DNA of 64,000 nucleotides from Saccharibacillus brassicae (GCF_006542275.1 NZ_CP041217.1:3970501-4034500), one strand, 5' to 3'; numbered from the stretch's first letter, positions 1 to 8,774 are shown. The notes: generated from the letters alone by a model not told the origin. Translations and numbers: made by a program.

Positions 1-1
1 C

Positions 2-1264
2 AAGCATATTCCGGTCGATCCGCACAAATCGCTGCTCGGCGGCGCGGCGCTTGCCCTGCTGTGGCAGCGCCGCCGCGCGGAAGCGGCAGCGGGGGAGTCG
101 GCCCTTCCGGCTGCGGAGAGCGGCGCCTACAGCCTCGAAGAGGCGTGCGCAGCGCTTCAGGGCGACGCCGAATCGGCCCGGCAGCTGTACGCCCGGCTGC
201 AGGCCGACAAGCTGCCGGTCGGCGAACCGGCGCTGTTTATCGCTTTTGCCGAGACGGCGACCGCGCTCGGGCACGCGATGTACGACTGCTTCGCGGGCGA
301 TACGCGCTTTTTGCATACGACCCGCGAAGCGCTTGTCGACAAGCAGCCCGTATTGAGCTTCGAAGAAGAACATTCGCACGCGACGGCGCATCGCTGTTAT
401 GCGCGCGAGACGTCGTTTTTCGCCGGGGAAGACACGGTCGTGCTCGTCGACGACGAAGTGACGACCGGCAACACCGCGCTGAACATCATTCGCGATTTGC
501 AGGGCAAGCATCCGCGCCGCCGTTACGTCGTCGCCAGCCTGCTGGACTGGCGCGGAGAAGCCGACCGCCGGCGCTTTGCGGAGCTTGAAGCGGAACTGGC
601 CATTTCGATCGAGACGATCTCGCTGATCGAAGGAGAGATCCAGGTGGACGGCGGACCGGTCGAACGGTTGACCCAACCGGCGCAGGCCCCTCGCCCGGAA
701 GGCGGCACGGAGCTTGTCCGGCATGAACTTTCTTCGTTCTTCAGCCACCTGGACGCGGTGTCGGAAGAGACGTCCGGCCGGGCTTCGGACTGTCCGTATC
801 TGGAATGGACCGGACGTTTCGGCATGCGCGAAGCCGACAACGCCGAACTGGAGCGGCAGGTGCGGGACGCCGCCGCTTACTTGCGGAGCCGGCGCACAGG
901 CAGCCGGACGCTCTGCATGGGCACCGGGGAATTCATGTACGTGCCGATGCGCATCGCCGCGGAATTGGGCGACGGCGTGCTGTACCAGTCGAGCACGCGC
1001 AGTCCGATCCACGTCCTCGACGAAGAAGGCTACGCCGTGCGCAGCGCTTTTGCGCATACGTCGCCGGACGATGCCGGCGTGCCGAATTTCTTTTACAATA
1101 TCCCCGAAGGGGCGTACGACGAAATTTTCGTTTTCCTGGAGCGGACGCCGCCCGAAGAGAATCTGAAGCCGCTGCTTGCGGCGCTTGCGCATACCGGCGT
1201 GCCGGTCGTGCATTTGGCGGTCGCGAGCCGGCCCCGCAGCGCGAACCCACAAGGAGGACAATGA
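2..1264 (+). CDS. Phosphoribosyltransferase with C-terminal TRSP domain (5' end outside window)
   Basis: The reading frame is open from the first bases, so the start lies upstream; the visible part is 420 residues. Near the left edge is KHIPVDPHKSLLGG, and at about residue 153 a phosphoribosyl-binding loop of the type VLVDDEVTTGN (acidic pair then TTGN), the hallmark of PRTases. The C-terminal half carries GTGEFMYVPMR and SSTRSPIHVLDE, which contains the TRSP signature. This two-domain architecture (PRTase_2 plus TRSP) is known from Ter/tellurium-associated biosynthetic clusters, where the pair is proposed to help build a nucleoside-like metabolite; no substrate is established. The next gene follows immediately and begins a tight operon (StiP, HAD, ATP-grasp). 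Family assignment is strong; the biochemical role is inference. Confidence 0.88.
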   Translation, partial: KHIPVDPHKSLLGGAALALLWQRRRAEAAAGESALPAAESGAYSLEEACAALQGDAESARQLYARLQADKLPVGEPALFIAFAETATALGHAMYDCFAGDTRFLHTTREALVDKQPVLSFEEEHSHATAHRCYARETSFFAGEDTVVLVDDEVTTGNTALNIIRDLQGKHPRRRYVVASLLDWRGEADRRRFAELEAELAISIETISLIEGEIQVDGGPVERLTQPAQAPRPEGGTELVRHELSSFFSHLDAVSEETSGRASDCPYLEWTGRFGMREADNAELERQVRDAAAYLRSRRTGSRTLCMGTGEFMYVPMRIAAELGDGVLYQSSTRSPIHVLDEEGYAVRSAFAHTSPDDAGVPNFFYNIPEGAYDEIFVFLERTPPEENLKPLLAALAHTGVPVVHLAVASRPRSANPQGGQ

Positions 1265-1266
1265 CC

Positions 1267-2412
1267 ATGTCGAACGATACCGTGAATTCCAAATCGCTGC
1301 CGGTTCCCGAGAAGCTCGGCAGCTACAGCCCGGAAGACGTCGTCTTTTTGCTGAAAGACCTGAGCGACGTTCACCTGGAACGCCCGACCGAAGACCGCGA
1401 AGAAGCGATCCAGGGCGGCACGCATTATTCGGAAATGCTGCCGGTCGAATACCGGCCGACGCCGGAGTATCTGGCGCTGTTCCACGAGACGCTGGAGGAG
1501 ACGGCGCGCGAGGTGTCGCTTGCGGCAGGCATCGTCTCGGAACGCTTGAGAGCCCGTCACGGCACCGACTTCGTGCTCGCTTCGCTGGCCCGCGCGGGCA
1601 CGCCGATCGGCATCCTGATCAAACGGTACTTCCGCGAGGTGTACGGGGCGGAACTGCCGCATTACAGCATCTCGATCATCCGCGGCAAAGGCATCGACGA
1701 AAATGCCGTGCTGTACATGCAGCGGCAGCATCCCGGCCGCCGTATCCAGTTCGTCGACGGATGGACCGGCAAAGGCGCTATCCGCAAAGTGGTGGAAGAA
1801 GCCCGCGAGACGATGGCAGCCAAATACGGCATCGAACTCGACGACGACCTGGCCGTGCTGGCCGATCCGGGCCGCTGCTCGGAAACGTTCGGCACGCGCG
1901 AAGATTTCCTTATTCCGAGCGCCTGCCTGAATTCGACCGTCTCGGGACTGATGAGCCGCACCGTATTGCGCGGCGACCTGATCGGCCCGGACGATTTTCA
2001 CGGGGCAAAGTATTACAAGGAATGGCTGGAAGACGACGTCTCCAACGTGTTCGTCGATCGCGTGAGCAGCTACTACGCAGACATTCAAGCCGAAGCGCGG
2101 CTCGAAGCGGAGAAGCTTGAGAATCTGCCGGAAGCGAACGTATCCAGCTGGCAGGGCATGAAAGACATCGCCCGCATCCAGCACGATTACGGCATTGCCG
2201 ACGTCAATCTGGTCAAGCCGGGCGTCGGTGAGACGACGCGGGTGCTGCTGCGCCGCGTGCCGTGGAAGATTCTCGTCGACCGGCTCGACAACCCGCATCT
2301 GCGCCATATCCTGCTGCTGGCCGAAGACCGCGGCGTTCCGGTGGAAGTGTACCCGGGCCTGACCTATTCCTGCTGCGGCATCATCAAACCGATGAACGGA
2401 GGCACGCCATGA
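1267..2412 (+). CDS. StiP-family (PRTase_1-type) protein of the Ter-associated module
   Basis: A 381-residue protein. Two in-frame ATGs exist at 1261 and 1267; the ribosome binding site AAGGAGG (1251-1257) is 3 nt from the first and 9 nt from the second, so 1267 is preferred. The N-terminus has YSPEDVVFLLKDLSDV, the middle has LARAGTPIGILIKRY and SISIIRGKGIDENA, then FVDGWTGKGAI, a PRTase-like phosphate loop. The family is often labelled cysteine protease StiP but is also classed as a phosphoribosyltransferase; the GWTGKG loop supports the latter. Its stop overlaps the next start (ATGA), so it is translationally coupled to the HAD gene. The likely role is a step in a nucleotide-derived metabolite pathway, inferred from the cluster. 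Confidence 0.85.
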   Translation: MSNDTVNSKSLPVPEKLGSYSPEDVVFLLKDLSDVHLERPTEDREEAIQGGTHYSEMLPVEYRPTPEYLALFHETLEETAREVSLAAGIVSERLRARHGTDFVLASLARAGTPIGILIKRYFREVYGAELPHYSISIIRGKGIDENAVLYMQRQHPGRRIQFVDGWTGKGAIRKVVEEARETMAAKYGIELDDDLAVLADPGRCSETFGTREDFLIPSACLNSTVSGLMSRTVLRGDLIGPDDFHGAKYYKEWLEDDVSNVFVDRVSSYYADIQAEARLEAEKLENLPEANVSSWQGMKDIARIQHDYGIADVNLVKPGVGETTRVLLRRVPWKILVDRLDNPHLRHILLLAEDRGVPVEVYPGLTYSCCGIIKPMNGGTP

Positions 2413-3242
2413 TTTTCGCGAGCGATCTTGACCGTACCCTGATCTATTCCAAAAAAGCGATGGGCCCGAACTTCGAAGCCGCCGACGTCATCCCCGTGGA
2501 GCTGTACCAGGGCGAGCATATCTCGTTCATGTCGCCGGAGACGGCGAGGCTGCTCGTCGAATTGGCGAAAACGACGCTGTTCGTACCTGTCACGACGCGG
2601 ACGATCGAGCAGTACGAGCGCATTTTCTACATTCGGGAAACGTTCAATCCGAAGTACGCCGTGACGAGCAACGGAGGCAATGTGCTCGTCGACGGCGTGC
2701 CGGACCCCGATTGGCAGCGCCACGTGGCGGAAGCGCTATCGCGCAGCGAGCATGCGGACAAAGTGATCGAAGCGTTCGGACGTATCTCTTCGCCGGAATG
2801 GGTCAAGTCGTACCGGCATTCCGACAGCCTGTTCTTTTCGATTATTCTGGACCGGGACAATATGCCGCTGGACGCCGTCGAAGAGTTTCGCGCGGAACTT
2901 GCCGGCATGCGCTGGAATTTGTCGGTGCAGGGCCGCAAAATGTATCTCGTACCCGACGGCGTAAGCAAGGGAGACGGTCTGCTGCATGTCAAAAAATTGT
3001 CCGGCGCGTCCAGGATCGCCGCTTCCGGCGATTCGCTGCTGGACGAAAGCCTGCTGAAAGCGGCCGATTACGCGATCGTGCCGCGGCACGGAGAAATTTA
3101 TGCCGCGCATATGGAATCGGGCGTCTATGCGTTCACCGAACGGGACGGCATGGGAGCGGCGGAAGACCTGATCGCCAAAATCGCCGAATGGTTCGCGCTG
3201 CCCGCTGCGGAGTCCGGATTGGCGTCCGGCGAGAAGCGCTGA
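2409..3242 (+). CDS. HAD-superfamily phosphatase
   Basis: A 277-residue HAD hydrolase. Motif I is at the extreme N-terminus, DLDRTLIYSKK (nucleophile Asp and DxD-type acid), with a motif II threonine near FVPVTTRT, a motif III lysine near VSKGDGLLHV and motif IV around ASGDSLLDESLL. This order matches the Cof/sucrose-phosphate-phosphatase-like C2-cap group. A ribosome binding site GGAGG lies at 2398-2402, 6 nt before ATG, and the start overlaps the StiP stop by 4 nt. In Ter-type modules a HAD enzyme sits with PRTases and an ATP-grasp ligase and is presumed to dephosphorylate the intermediate; the substrate here is not known. Confidence 0.87.
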   Translation: MIFASDLDRTLIYSKKAMGPNFEAADVIPVELYQGEHISFMSPETARLLVELAKTTLFVPVTTRTIEQYERIFYIRETFNPKYAVTSNGGNVLVDGVPDPDWQRHVAEALSRSEHADKVIEAFGRISSPEWVKSYRHSDSLFFSIILDRDNMPLDAVEEFRAELAGMRWNLSVQGRKMYLVPDGVSKGDGLLHVKKLSGASRIAASGDSLLDESLLKAADYAIVPRHGEIYAAHMESGVYAFTERDGMGAAEDLIAKIAEWFALPAAESGLASGEKR

Positions 3243-3328
3243 ACGAAACCGGATCGCCTTGTCCCGCGTACTACCCCGTAATGCCGTTAGACATCGCTGT
3301 GCAAAAATGCAGAAGAGGAAGATGAACG

Positions 3329-4378
3329 ATGAGAAAAATATGGCTGAACCGCTGGTTCTCGGTCGCTTACCATTACGTGAACCTGATCCGCAACAATGAA
3401 GACGGAGAGCGGTTCGAATTTTACGGCACGCATCCGAGCATCGACCACGTTTCGCTGAGCGCCTGCGACGTCAAAGAAACCGAACCCAAAGTCGAAGGCG
3501 AAGCCTATATCGAGTTTTGTCTCGACTTTTGCCGCAGACACGGGATCGACCTGTTCATTCCGCGTCTGCATATGGAACTGATTGCCCGGCATATCGGCCG
3601 ATTCGAAGAGATCGGCACTCGCGTAATGGTCTGCGGCGACATGGAACTGCTGGAGAACATGATGAACAAAGAAAAGTTTTACCGTTCGCTCGAAGGCAAA
3701 GGCATCGTGGACATCCCGAATTACCGGGTCGTCCGCACCGCCGAACAGTTCGCGCAGGCGTACCGGGAGCTGAGGGAAGCCGGCGAGACCGTCTGCTTCA
3801 AGCCGACCGAAGCGGAAGGCGGCATGGGCTTCCGGATCATCAAGGAAGAAGCGGGCGATCCGCTGGAAGAATTGTACGGCTGGGTCACGCTTGAGACGAC
3901 GTACGAAGAAACGTACCGCACGCTGTCGTCGGTCGAGAGCTTCGACGATCTGATGGTGATGGAGATGCTCGAAGGCGACGAATACAGTATCGACTGCCTG
4001 GCCGACGCGGCGGGCCGCCTGCTGACGGCCGTGCCGCGCCTGAAGTCCGAAGGCCGCGTGTACCAGCTCGAATATTCGGAAGAACTGCTTGCCCTGTCGC
4101 GGCGCATCGCGGAAAATTGCCGTATTCCCTATGCTTTTAACGTTCAAGTAAAGTACAATAAAGGTGTTCCCAAACTGCTGGAAATCAATCCGCGCATGTC
4201 CGGCGGTTTGTATATTACCTGTCTCTCGGGCGTCAATTTCCCGTATTTCGCCGTCAAAGCGGCGTTCGGCGAAGAGTGCCGGCCGCCCGAGCCGGAGTTC
4301 GGCATCAAGGCAAGTTACGTGGAGCAGGCCGTCAGGCTGGATAGCGTCCGCGGCGGGTCGGCTGTGTCCGACCACTGA
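3329..4378 (+). CDS. ATP-grasp ligase of the Ter-associated module
   Basis: A 349-residue ATP-grasp protein. Visible elements are the ATP-binding segment ETVCFKPTEAEGGMGFRII (lysine plus glycine-rich loop), MVMEMLEGDEYSIDCLAD, and the metal-binding C-terminus LLEINPRMSGGLYI (the ExNxR type motif). Ribosome binding site AGAGGAAG precedes ATG at 3329; the start sits 86 bp after the HAD stop, the longest gap in this part of the operon. ATP-grasp enzymes ligate a carboxylate to an amine or thiol by an acyl-phosphate; within this cluster the enzyme probably decorates the metabolite made by the PRTase proteins (inference). The next gene, XpaC, follows after 56 bp. Confidence 0.88.
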   Translation: MRKIWLNRWFSVAYHYVNLIRNNEDGERFEFYGTHPSIDHVSLSACDVKETEPKVEGEAYIEFCLDFCRRHGIDLFIPRLHMELIARHIGRFEEIGTRVMVCGDMELLENMMNKEKFYRSLEGKGIVDIPNYRVVRTAEQFAQAYRELREAGETVCFKPTEAEGGMGFRIIKEEAGDPLEELYGWVTLETTYEETYRTLSSVESFDDLMVMEMLEGDEYSIDCLADAAGRLLTAVPRLKSEGRVYQLEYSEELLALSRRIAENCRIPYAFNVQVKYNKGVPKLLEINPRMSGGLYITCLSGVNFPYFAVKAAFGEECRPPEPEFGIKASYVEQAVRLDSVRGGSAVSDH

Positions 4379-4434
4379 CGCGAACGCCGGCCCGGCGGGT
4401 CCATGCTCCGCGATCAAGCTGGAGGTGTTCAAGC

Positions 4435-5250
4435 ATGATCGATTATATCAAACGTTTCGGGCTGCCTTTTACGGCCCTTATCGCGGGTTATGCGGTCGCG
4501 CTCGTCTCGCAGGGGTTCCTGCCGGAGCCGATCTCGATGCTTATTCCCGGCGGCGCGGTGCTGCTCAGTATCGGCGCCTTCAAGCGGCGCAAGCCCAAGC
4601 CGCTGCCGATCGACGTATCGCCGCAGTCCCGGCCGCAGCCGGAAGTGCTGCCGCCGAGCGGAAGACGGACCGGCATTCCGGCCGTCGACGAAGCGGTGCA
4701 GCGCAGGCTGCGCGAGGAAGCGGCCGCGCGCGGCGAGCAGGAGCGCAGACGGTCGGCCTACGATGCCGTTCCGGCGCCTACGCCTTCCGCCGCTCCCGTT
4801 CCCGCTGCGGCCCCGGCCGCCACGCGGACGCAGGCACCCCGGTCGGAAGCCGACGAGATGTGGGACCCCGTGCACGAGTACATTTCGGTGATCGAGGAGA
4901 TGCTTATTTCCGAAGGTCAGAAAAACTCGCTGGACGACGAAATCGTCGAGAAAACGATCTCGCTGCTGGCCCGCATTTCCCGCCTTATTCCGCAGCTCAA
5001 AGAAATCAACGATAGCAAGATCAACCATAATATTCAGCGTCTGGTGTTCAAAGACCTCAACGGCGCGATCAATCCGTTCCTGAAGCTGAGCGGCGAAGCC
5101 AAACGCAAAAATCGCCGCCTGCTGCTCGACGGAATCAAGGATATCAATTCCCGGCTGTCGCTGTACGTGGAGACGATCGAACATCGGGACCTGATCGAAC
5201 TGCAAAGCCGCGTCGATCTGATTCAGCAGCGTTACCGGACTTCGGATTAA
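4435..5250 (+). CDS. XpaC-family membrane protein (5-bromo-4-chloroindolyl phosphate hydrolysis family)
   Basis: A 271-residue protein with two closely spaced N-terminal membrane segments (about residues 9-27 and 32-48), a basic stretch KRRKPKP after them, a Pro/Ala-rich linker (about 60-135) and a mostly helical, charged C-terminal domain. This layout fits XpaC-family proteins, which lie next to TelA in Bacillota. GGAGGTG at 4421-4427 serves ATG 4435. The family name comes from a phenotype on a chromogenic phosphate and does not define an enzyme activity. Pairing with the following TelA gene (27-bp gap) suggests a membrane-associated partner in envelope or tellurite/metal stress. Confidence 0.85.
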   Translation: MIDYIKRFGLPFTALIAGYAVALVSQGFLPEPISMLIPGGAVLLSIGAFKRRKPKPLPIDVSPQSRPQPEVLPPSGRRTGIPAVDEAVQRRLREEAAARGEQERRRSAYDAVPAPTPSAAPVPAAAPAATRTQAPRSEADEMWDPVHEYISVIEEMLISEGQKNSLDDEIVEKTISLLARISRLIPQLKEINDSKINHNIQRLVFKDLNGAINPFLKLSGEAKRKNRRLLLDGIKDINSRLSLYVETIEHRDLIELQSRVDLIQQRYRTSD

Positions 5251-5277
5251 GAGCAAATCGCCAAAGGAGGACTATTC

Positions 5278-6405
5278 ATGTCTATGAACCTTGCGGTCGA
5301 ACTGAAAAAGAACGATATGGACAAAGTCGAGCAGGAAGCGAAGCAGGTCATTCAAAAAGTCGCCAACACCGACAATATGCAGCTCGACGAACTGATGGAC
5401 CAGATCGGACGGATGGGCCAGCGCACGATGGAAAAAGCGGGCCAGTCGCTGGAAATGCTCCAGCGCCCGGTCAATGATATGGTAGCCGGCAAGCGCTCGG
5501 AAGTCGGCAACAACATTTTGCGCCTGCGGACCGAGATCGACTCGCTCAGCAAAAGCAAACAGGTCGGCTTTTTCGACAAGATCCTGCGCAAAACGCCGCT
5601 CAAAAACTACATCTACAAATACCAGTCGGTCAAAACGAACGTCGACGCCATCGTCATGTCGCTGCGCAACGGCAAAGATACGCTGGAAGAAAATATGGCG
5701 TACATGCGCAATCTCAAACGGACGTCGATCGAAGAAGTGTACAATCTGCAAATGCGGATCGCGATGGGCAACCGCCTGAAGGTTCTGTTCGAGGAAGAAA
5801 TCGCTAAGCCGGAAAATGCGGGCCGCAAGCCGACGCTGGAACGCGGACTGCGCAAAGTCGTCACGCGCATCCAATCGTTTACCGAGATGATCATGCTCTA
5901 CCAGCAGGCGATTGCGGGCACGGACATTATCAACGACAATAACGACAAGCTGATCGATTCCGTCGACTCCACGATCGACAAGACGCAGCATCTGATTACG
6001 GTGTCGGCGATGATCGCGATGGCGCTGCAGGATCAGATGGAGACGATCGAAGCGGTCAATACGGCCAATCAGACGCTCCAGAACATGTTCGAGGATAACT
6101 CGCGCATGCTCAAGGAAACGACGCAGAAAACGAACGAACTGCTCGGCAAGCCGGCTATGCAGCTGGAAGCGGTCGAACGCGCGATGGGCGACCTGTTCAC
6201 GGCGATGGACCTGTACGAACAGTCCAACCGGACGATTATCAAATCGGCTACGGAACAGACCGGCCGCATGACGGAGATCAACCAGAAGATGAACGATCGT
6301 CTGGGATTGATGCAGGGCAGCGGCGCGGGCTCCGAACCGACGCAGGTCGCGGCGGCGCAGAGCGAATCGAAGCGCCTCCAGTCTATTTCCAGCTTGCTGG
6401 AATAG
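5278..6405 (+). CDS. TelA/KlaA-family toxic anion resistance protein
   Basis: A 375-residue, almost entirely alpha-helical, highly charged soluble protein typical of the TelA family (PF05816), whose members are linked to tellurite, bacteriocin and envelope stress tolerance. Family-like segments include RLRTEIDSLSKSKQVGFFDKILRKTPLKNYIYKYQS (about residues 83-118) and the QQAIAGTDIINDNNDKLID region (about 211-229). AAAGGAGG (5263-5270) is 7 nt before ATG 5278. It belongs to the operon beginning at the left edge. Exact molecular function of TelA is unsettled; the family call is firm. Confidence 0.9.
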   Translation: MSMNLAVELKKNDMDKVEQEAKQVIQKVANTDNMQLDELMDQIGRMGQRTMEKAGQSLEMLQRPVNDMVAGKRSEVGNNILRLRTEIDSLSKSKQVGFFDKILRKTPLKNYIYKYQSVKTNVDAIVMSLRNGKDTLEENMAYMRNLKRTSIEEVYNLQMRIAMGNRLKVLFEEEIAKPENAGRKPTLERGLRKVVTRIQSFTEMIMLYQQAIAGTDIINDNNDKLIDSVDSTIDKTQHLITVSAMIAMALQDQMETIEAVNTANQTLQNMFEDNSRMLKETTQKTNELLGKPAMQLEAVERAMGDLFTAMDLYEQSNRTIIKSATEQTGRMTEINQKMNDRLGLMQGSGAGSEPTQVAAAQSESKRLQSISSLLE

Positions 6406-6454
6406 CCGCAGCGGGAGTATAAGAAGCAAGAAGATCGAGGAGGACGACCGGAAT

Positions 6455-6736
6455 ATGGACATCAAGATCGTGAATGCCCGCATGGAACGTATGGAAGACA
6501 AAAGCTACAAAGGCAAGGTCGAAGCGGAAGTGACCGGGCACAAAGAGCCTTACGAGCTGACGATCTACAGCAAAAGCGGAGACATGTGGGAATACAGCCT
6601 GCATTTCCTGAAGCAGCCCGGCCCGGAAGAAGAGATTCTCGCGTTCGAGGAGTTTATCGAGAACGACGGGGAAGCGTTCGATACGCTGGTCGACGCGGCT
6701 TGGGATACGATGGAGCCGGCAGGGGACGAAGCGTAA
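6455..6736 (+). CDS. Small acidic protein of unknown function at the end of the TelA operon
   Basis: A 93-residue acidic protein beginning MDIKIVNARMERMED, with a likely beta-rich N-terminal half and an acidic helical C-terminus (EEEILAFEEFIENDGEAFD). GAGGAGGA at 6437-6444 precedes ATG by 10 nt, and the gene lies 49 bp after TelA on the same strand, so it is probably the last gene of the operon; an intrinsic terminator follows. I do not recognise a domain. No signal peptide or membrane segment is apparent. Confidence 0.75.
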   Translation: MDIKIVNARMERMEDKSYKGKVEAEVTGHKEPYELTIYSKSGDMWEYSLHFLKQPGPEEEILAFEEFIENDGEAFDTLVDAAWDTMEPAGDEA

Positions 6737-6752
6737 GCGGACGTGGATGGAC

Positions 6753-6784
6753 GATTATAAGAGGATTATAAGAGGATTATAAAG
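6753..6784. repeat. Three tandem copies of an 11-bp repeat
   Basis: GATTATAAGAG is repeated at 6753-6763 and 6764-6774, with a third copy GATTATAAAG at 6775-6784. It lies between the last gene of the TelA operon and its terminator. It probably arose by slippage and has no visible function. Confidence 0.8.
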
Positions 6785-6827
6785 AAGGCCGCCTTTCCCG
6801 GTGACGGGGGAAGGGCGGCTTTTTTTT
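6785..6827 (+). terminator. Intrinsic terminator of the Ter/TelA operon
   Basis: Arms GCCGCCTTTCCC and GGGGGAAGGGCGGC form a strong stem followed by a run of eight T. It is on the correct strand and distance to end the operon from the left edge to 6736. Confidence 0.88.
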
Positions 6828-6901
6828 GGGGAGTGGGGGATGGAGCCTTTGATTTGCTAAAATCGGGTGTGATGACTTTCAAAATGGATTCGAGGAAGCG
6901 G

Positions 6902-7007
6902 GCTTTGAACCTTTGATTGGAAGACGCTTACGGGAAGACTTTGAACGCGGTTGACCCGTCCGCGTTCAAAGTCCTGAATCAAGGCGCTGATTGGAAAGGT
7001 TCAAAGC
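6902..7007. repeat. Nested palindromic element
   Basis: An inner perfect inverted repeat of 14 bp (6937-6950 with 6960-6973, 9-nt loop) is flanked by an outer perfect 12-bp inverted repeat (6902-6913 with 6996-7007). Both share the same centre near 6955, and all four arms contain TTTGAAC or its complement. No T-run follows on either strand, so it is not a classic terminator. It touches the stop codon of the minus-strand AIM24 gene and could be a REP- or MITE-like element or an RNA-stabilising structure. Confidence 0.75.
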
Positions 7008-7714
7008 TATTTAATAAATACGTTCCCGAAAGGAATAGCTTCTCTCAAAATGCGTTTCACCAAACCGTCGTCTTCCATATGTTCGCGCAGTTCCTGGCTG
7101 CGGGTGCCGCCGGCCTGAAGCAGCACATGGCCGCGGCCGGTCATTTTCCAATGATAATGCATATGCTGGCTGGCGAGGTGGTTGCCGTAGACGGACAAGT
7201 CGAGCCGGGCGTTCTCCGGGTAAGCGAGAATGCTGCCGGCATGGACGAACAGCGGTTCTTTCTCGTGCAGCTCGGCTTGAAAAACGGTGCCCTGGGTCAT
7301 GATGCCGATCTGTCCCTGGCCGGAAAACTTCATCTTGATCGCGTCCTGCGTAATCAGCATATTTTTGAGCTTCAGGAACCGGCTTTTCATATCAATGCCG
7401 TCCGTGTAGAAGAACAGATGGCGGAAGTCGTACAGCATGTCGCTGCCGCCGTTCAGTTCGAGCGTTTGCAGACCGAAGCCGGCCGGCAGCACGGCGGTAA
7501 ACGCGCATTCGCCTTGAAAGTCGGCGCGGATCAGCTTGCGCTTGCGCATCATGCGGCTGATCTCCAGCAGGCGATCGCTGCGTTTTCTCGGGTCGCCCCG
7601 ATACGCGATGACCTGCTGGGGATGCAGCACGTGCGCGACGTCGCTCTCGCCGAGTTCGAACGTATAGGCCTGGGCGCCGAACGAGTCGCCGGATTGTTCG
7701 TGGATAATGTTCAT
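7007..7714 (-). CDS. AIM24-family (TRAP-like fold) protein
   Basis: A 235-residue protein of the AIM24 family (PF01987). Characteristic features are a beta-rich sequence with FQGECAFTAVLPAGFG, LFFYTDGIDMKSRFL, and near the C-terminus FVHAGSILAYPENARLDLSVYGN. Bacterial members form oligomeric beta-barrel rings of unknown cellular function. It is the second gene of a two-gene minus-strand operon with the coiled-coil protein at 7728-8195 (13-bp gap), suggesting the two work together at the membrane. It ends inside the palindromic element. Confidence 0.87.
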   Translation of the reverse strand: MNIIHEQSGDSFGAQAYTFELGESDVAHVLHPQQVIAYRGDPRKRSDRLLEISRMMRKRKLIRADFQGECAFTAVLPAGFGLQTLELNGGSDMLYDFRHLFFYTDGIDMKSRFLKLKNMLITQDAIKMKFSGQGQIGIMTQGTVFQAELHEKEPLFVHAGSILAYPENARLDLSVYGNHLASQHMHYHWKMTGRGHVLLQAGGTRSQELREHMEDDGLVKRILREAIPFGNVFIK

Positions 7715-7727
7715 GACGGTCCTCCGA

Positions 7728-8195
7728 TCATCGTCTGCCCCGCAGGCCGAGGCGCAGCACGCGAATCAGCAGGAAATACCCGACGAACAGGCCGACCAGG
7801 GCGAAGATGACGAACTTCATCGTGCGGGCGCTCCGGTCGCGGTCCTGCTGCGCGGCATTGAGCAGCGCTACCGTATCTTGCAGCTGTTTGTTCTGCTCGT
7901 CCAGCCGTTGATTCTGCTCGCTCAGCTCGGTGATCTGGGAGCGGTACGTATCCATATCGTCGCGGTAAGCCTGAATATCCGCCTGGGCGTCTTCCAACTT
8001 GTCGACGGTCTCGTCGTAGCCCTGCTTGAGTTCGTTGACTTCGCTCGGAAGCTGGCCGAACATTTCCAATCCGTTTACAAAATTATCGAAAGGTTCCCAG
8101 GCATGGGCCGGGCGTCCCGCAGGAAGCAGCAGCAGGCCGAGCAGCAGGGCGGCAGGGACGCTTTTGCGAAGAATCCGGGAAATTCCGTAGTTCAT
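7728..8195 (-). CDS. Secreted/membrane coiled-coil protein of unknown function
   Basis: A 155-residue protein: N-terminal signal peptide (about residues 1-32, positively charged then a leucine-rich core ending AHA), a long coiled coil (about 50-120, repeated Q/D/E/L heptads such as ITELSEQNQRLDEQNKQLQD) and a C-terminal membrane segment (about 126-145) followed by a basic tail RLGLRGRR. This predicts an external coiled coil anchored at its C-terminus. GAGGTG precedes the start at 8195. It is the first gene of the operon with AIM24. The roughly 300-bp region upstream shows no other gene on this strand. No family recognised. Confidence 0.78.
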   Translation of the reverse strand: MNYGISRILRKSVPAALLLGLLLLPAGRPAHAWEPFDNFVNGLEMFGQLPSEVNELKQGYDETVDKLEDAQADIQAYRDDMDTYRSQITELSEQNQRLDEQNKQLQDTVALLNAAQQDRDRSARTMKFVIFALVGLFVGYFLLIRVLRLGLRGRR

Positions 8196-8493
8196 CGTGA
8201 ACAGTCACCTCGATCATGAGAGTGGGATAACAAGACAATCGGTCGTGCGGAACGCCGAGAGGGGCGAATCGAGAAAGCGTTTAACGGGCGTAAGGAACGG
8301 GTATAAATAAAAGGGCGCCCGCAGCGGGCGGCTTATGGATCGAACTTTTAGCCAAACGATCGGCAGTTCGAAAGGTCGCAAAAGATTGTACGTTAACAAG
8401 TGTACCGAAGTTCCTTTTAAAATACCAATCTTTCAGGCCGACTATAACGAATCTCTCATACATTCATAACGAAGCGAACAGGAGTGACTGAAC

Positions 8494-8649
8494 ATGATGC
8501 ATACCGAATCCGAAAACCCGATGAGAATCATGATTACGCTGAACGGAGAGCCTGTAGGCAAAGGCCTGCTGCTCGACAGCGTCACGTATCGCCCGGTGGG
8601 CGAAACCGAGAACGGCAGCGCAAGCGAAGACGTGTCTTCGGAGCTGTAA
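8494..8649 (+). CDS. Small hypothetical protein (51 residues)
   Basis: A short reading frame starting at ATG 8494 with AGGAG (8480-8484) 9 nt upstream and ending TAA 8647-8649. The product begins MMHTESENPMRIMITLNGEP and has a polar acidic tail ending DVSSEL. It is followed on the same strand by a strong terminator at 8738, which makes a transcribed unit plausible. The preceding 8196-8493 shows no other gene. No homologue recognised. Confidence 0.5.
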   Translation: MMHTESENPMRIMITLNGEPVGKGLLLDSVTYRPVGETENGSASEDVSSEL

Positions 8650-8737
8650 CGGCGTTCCTCGGCGGTCGCGGCAAGCCGACGTTTCCCTCGCAAGCGGGAG
8701 GCAGGCACAAATCGACCGGCATAACGTATGACCGTAC

Positions 8738-8774
8738 AAAAAGGCCCTCTCCGGCGACGGAGAGGGCCTTTTTG
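8738..8774. terminator. Bidirectional intrinsic terminator
   Basis: AAGGCCCTCTCC and GGAGAGGGCCTT form a 12-bp perfect stem with A-run on the left and T-run on the right. It sits between the + small gene and the convergent Ig-like gene and can serve both. Confidence 0.88.
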
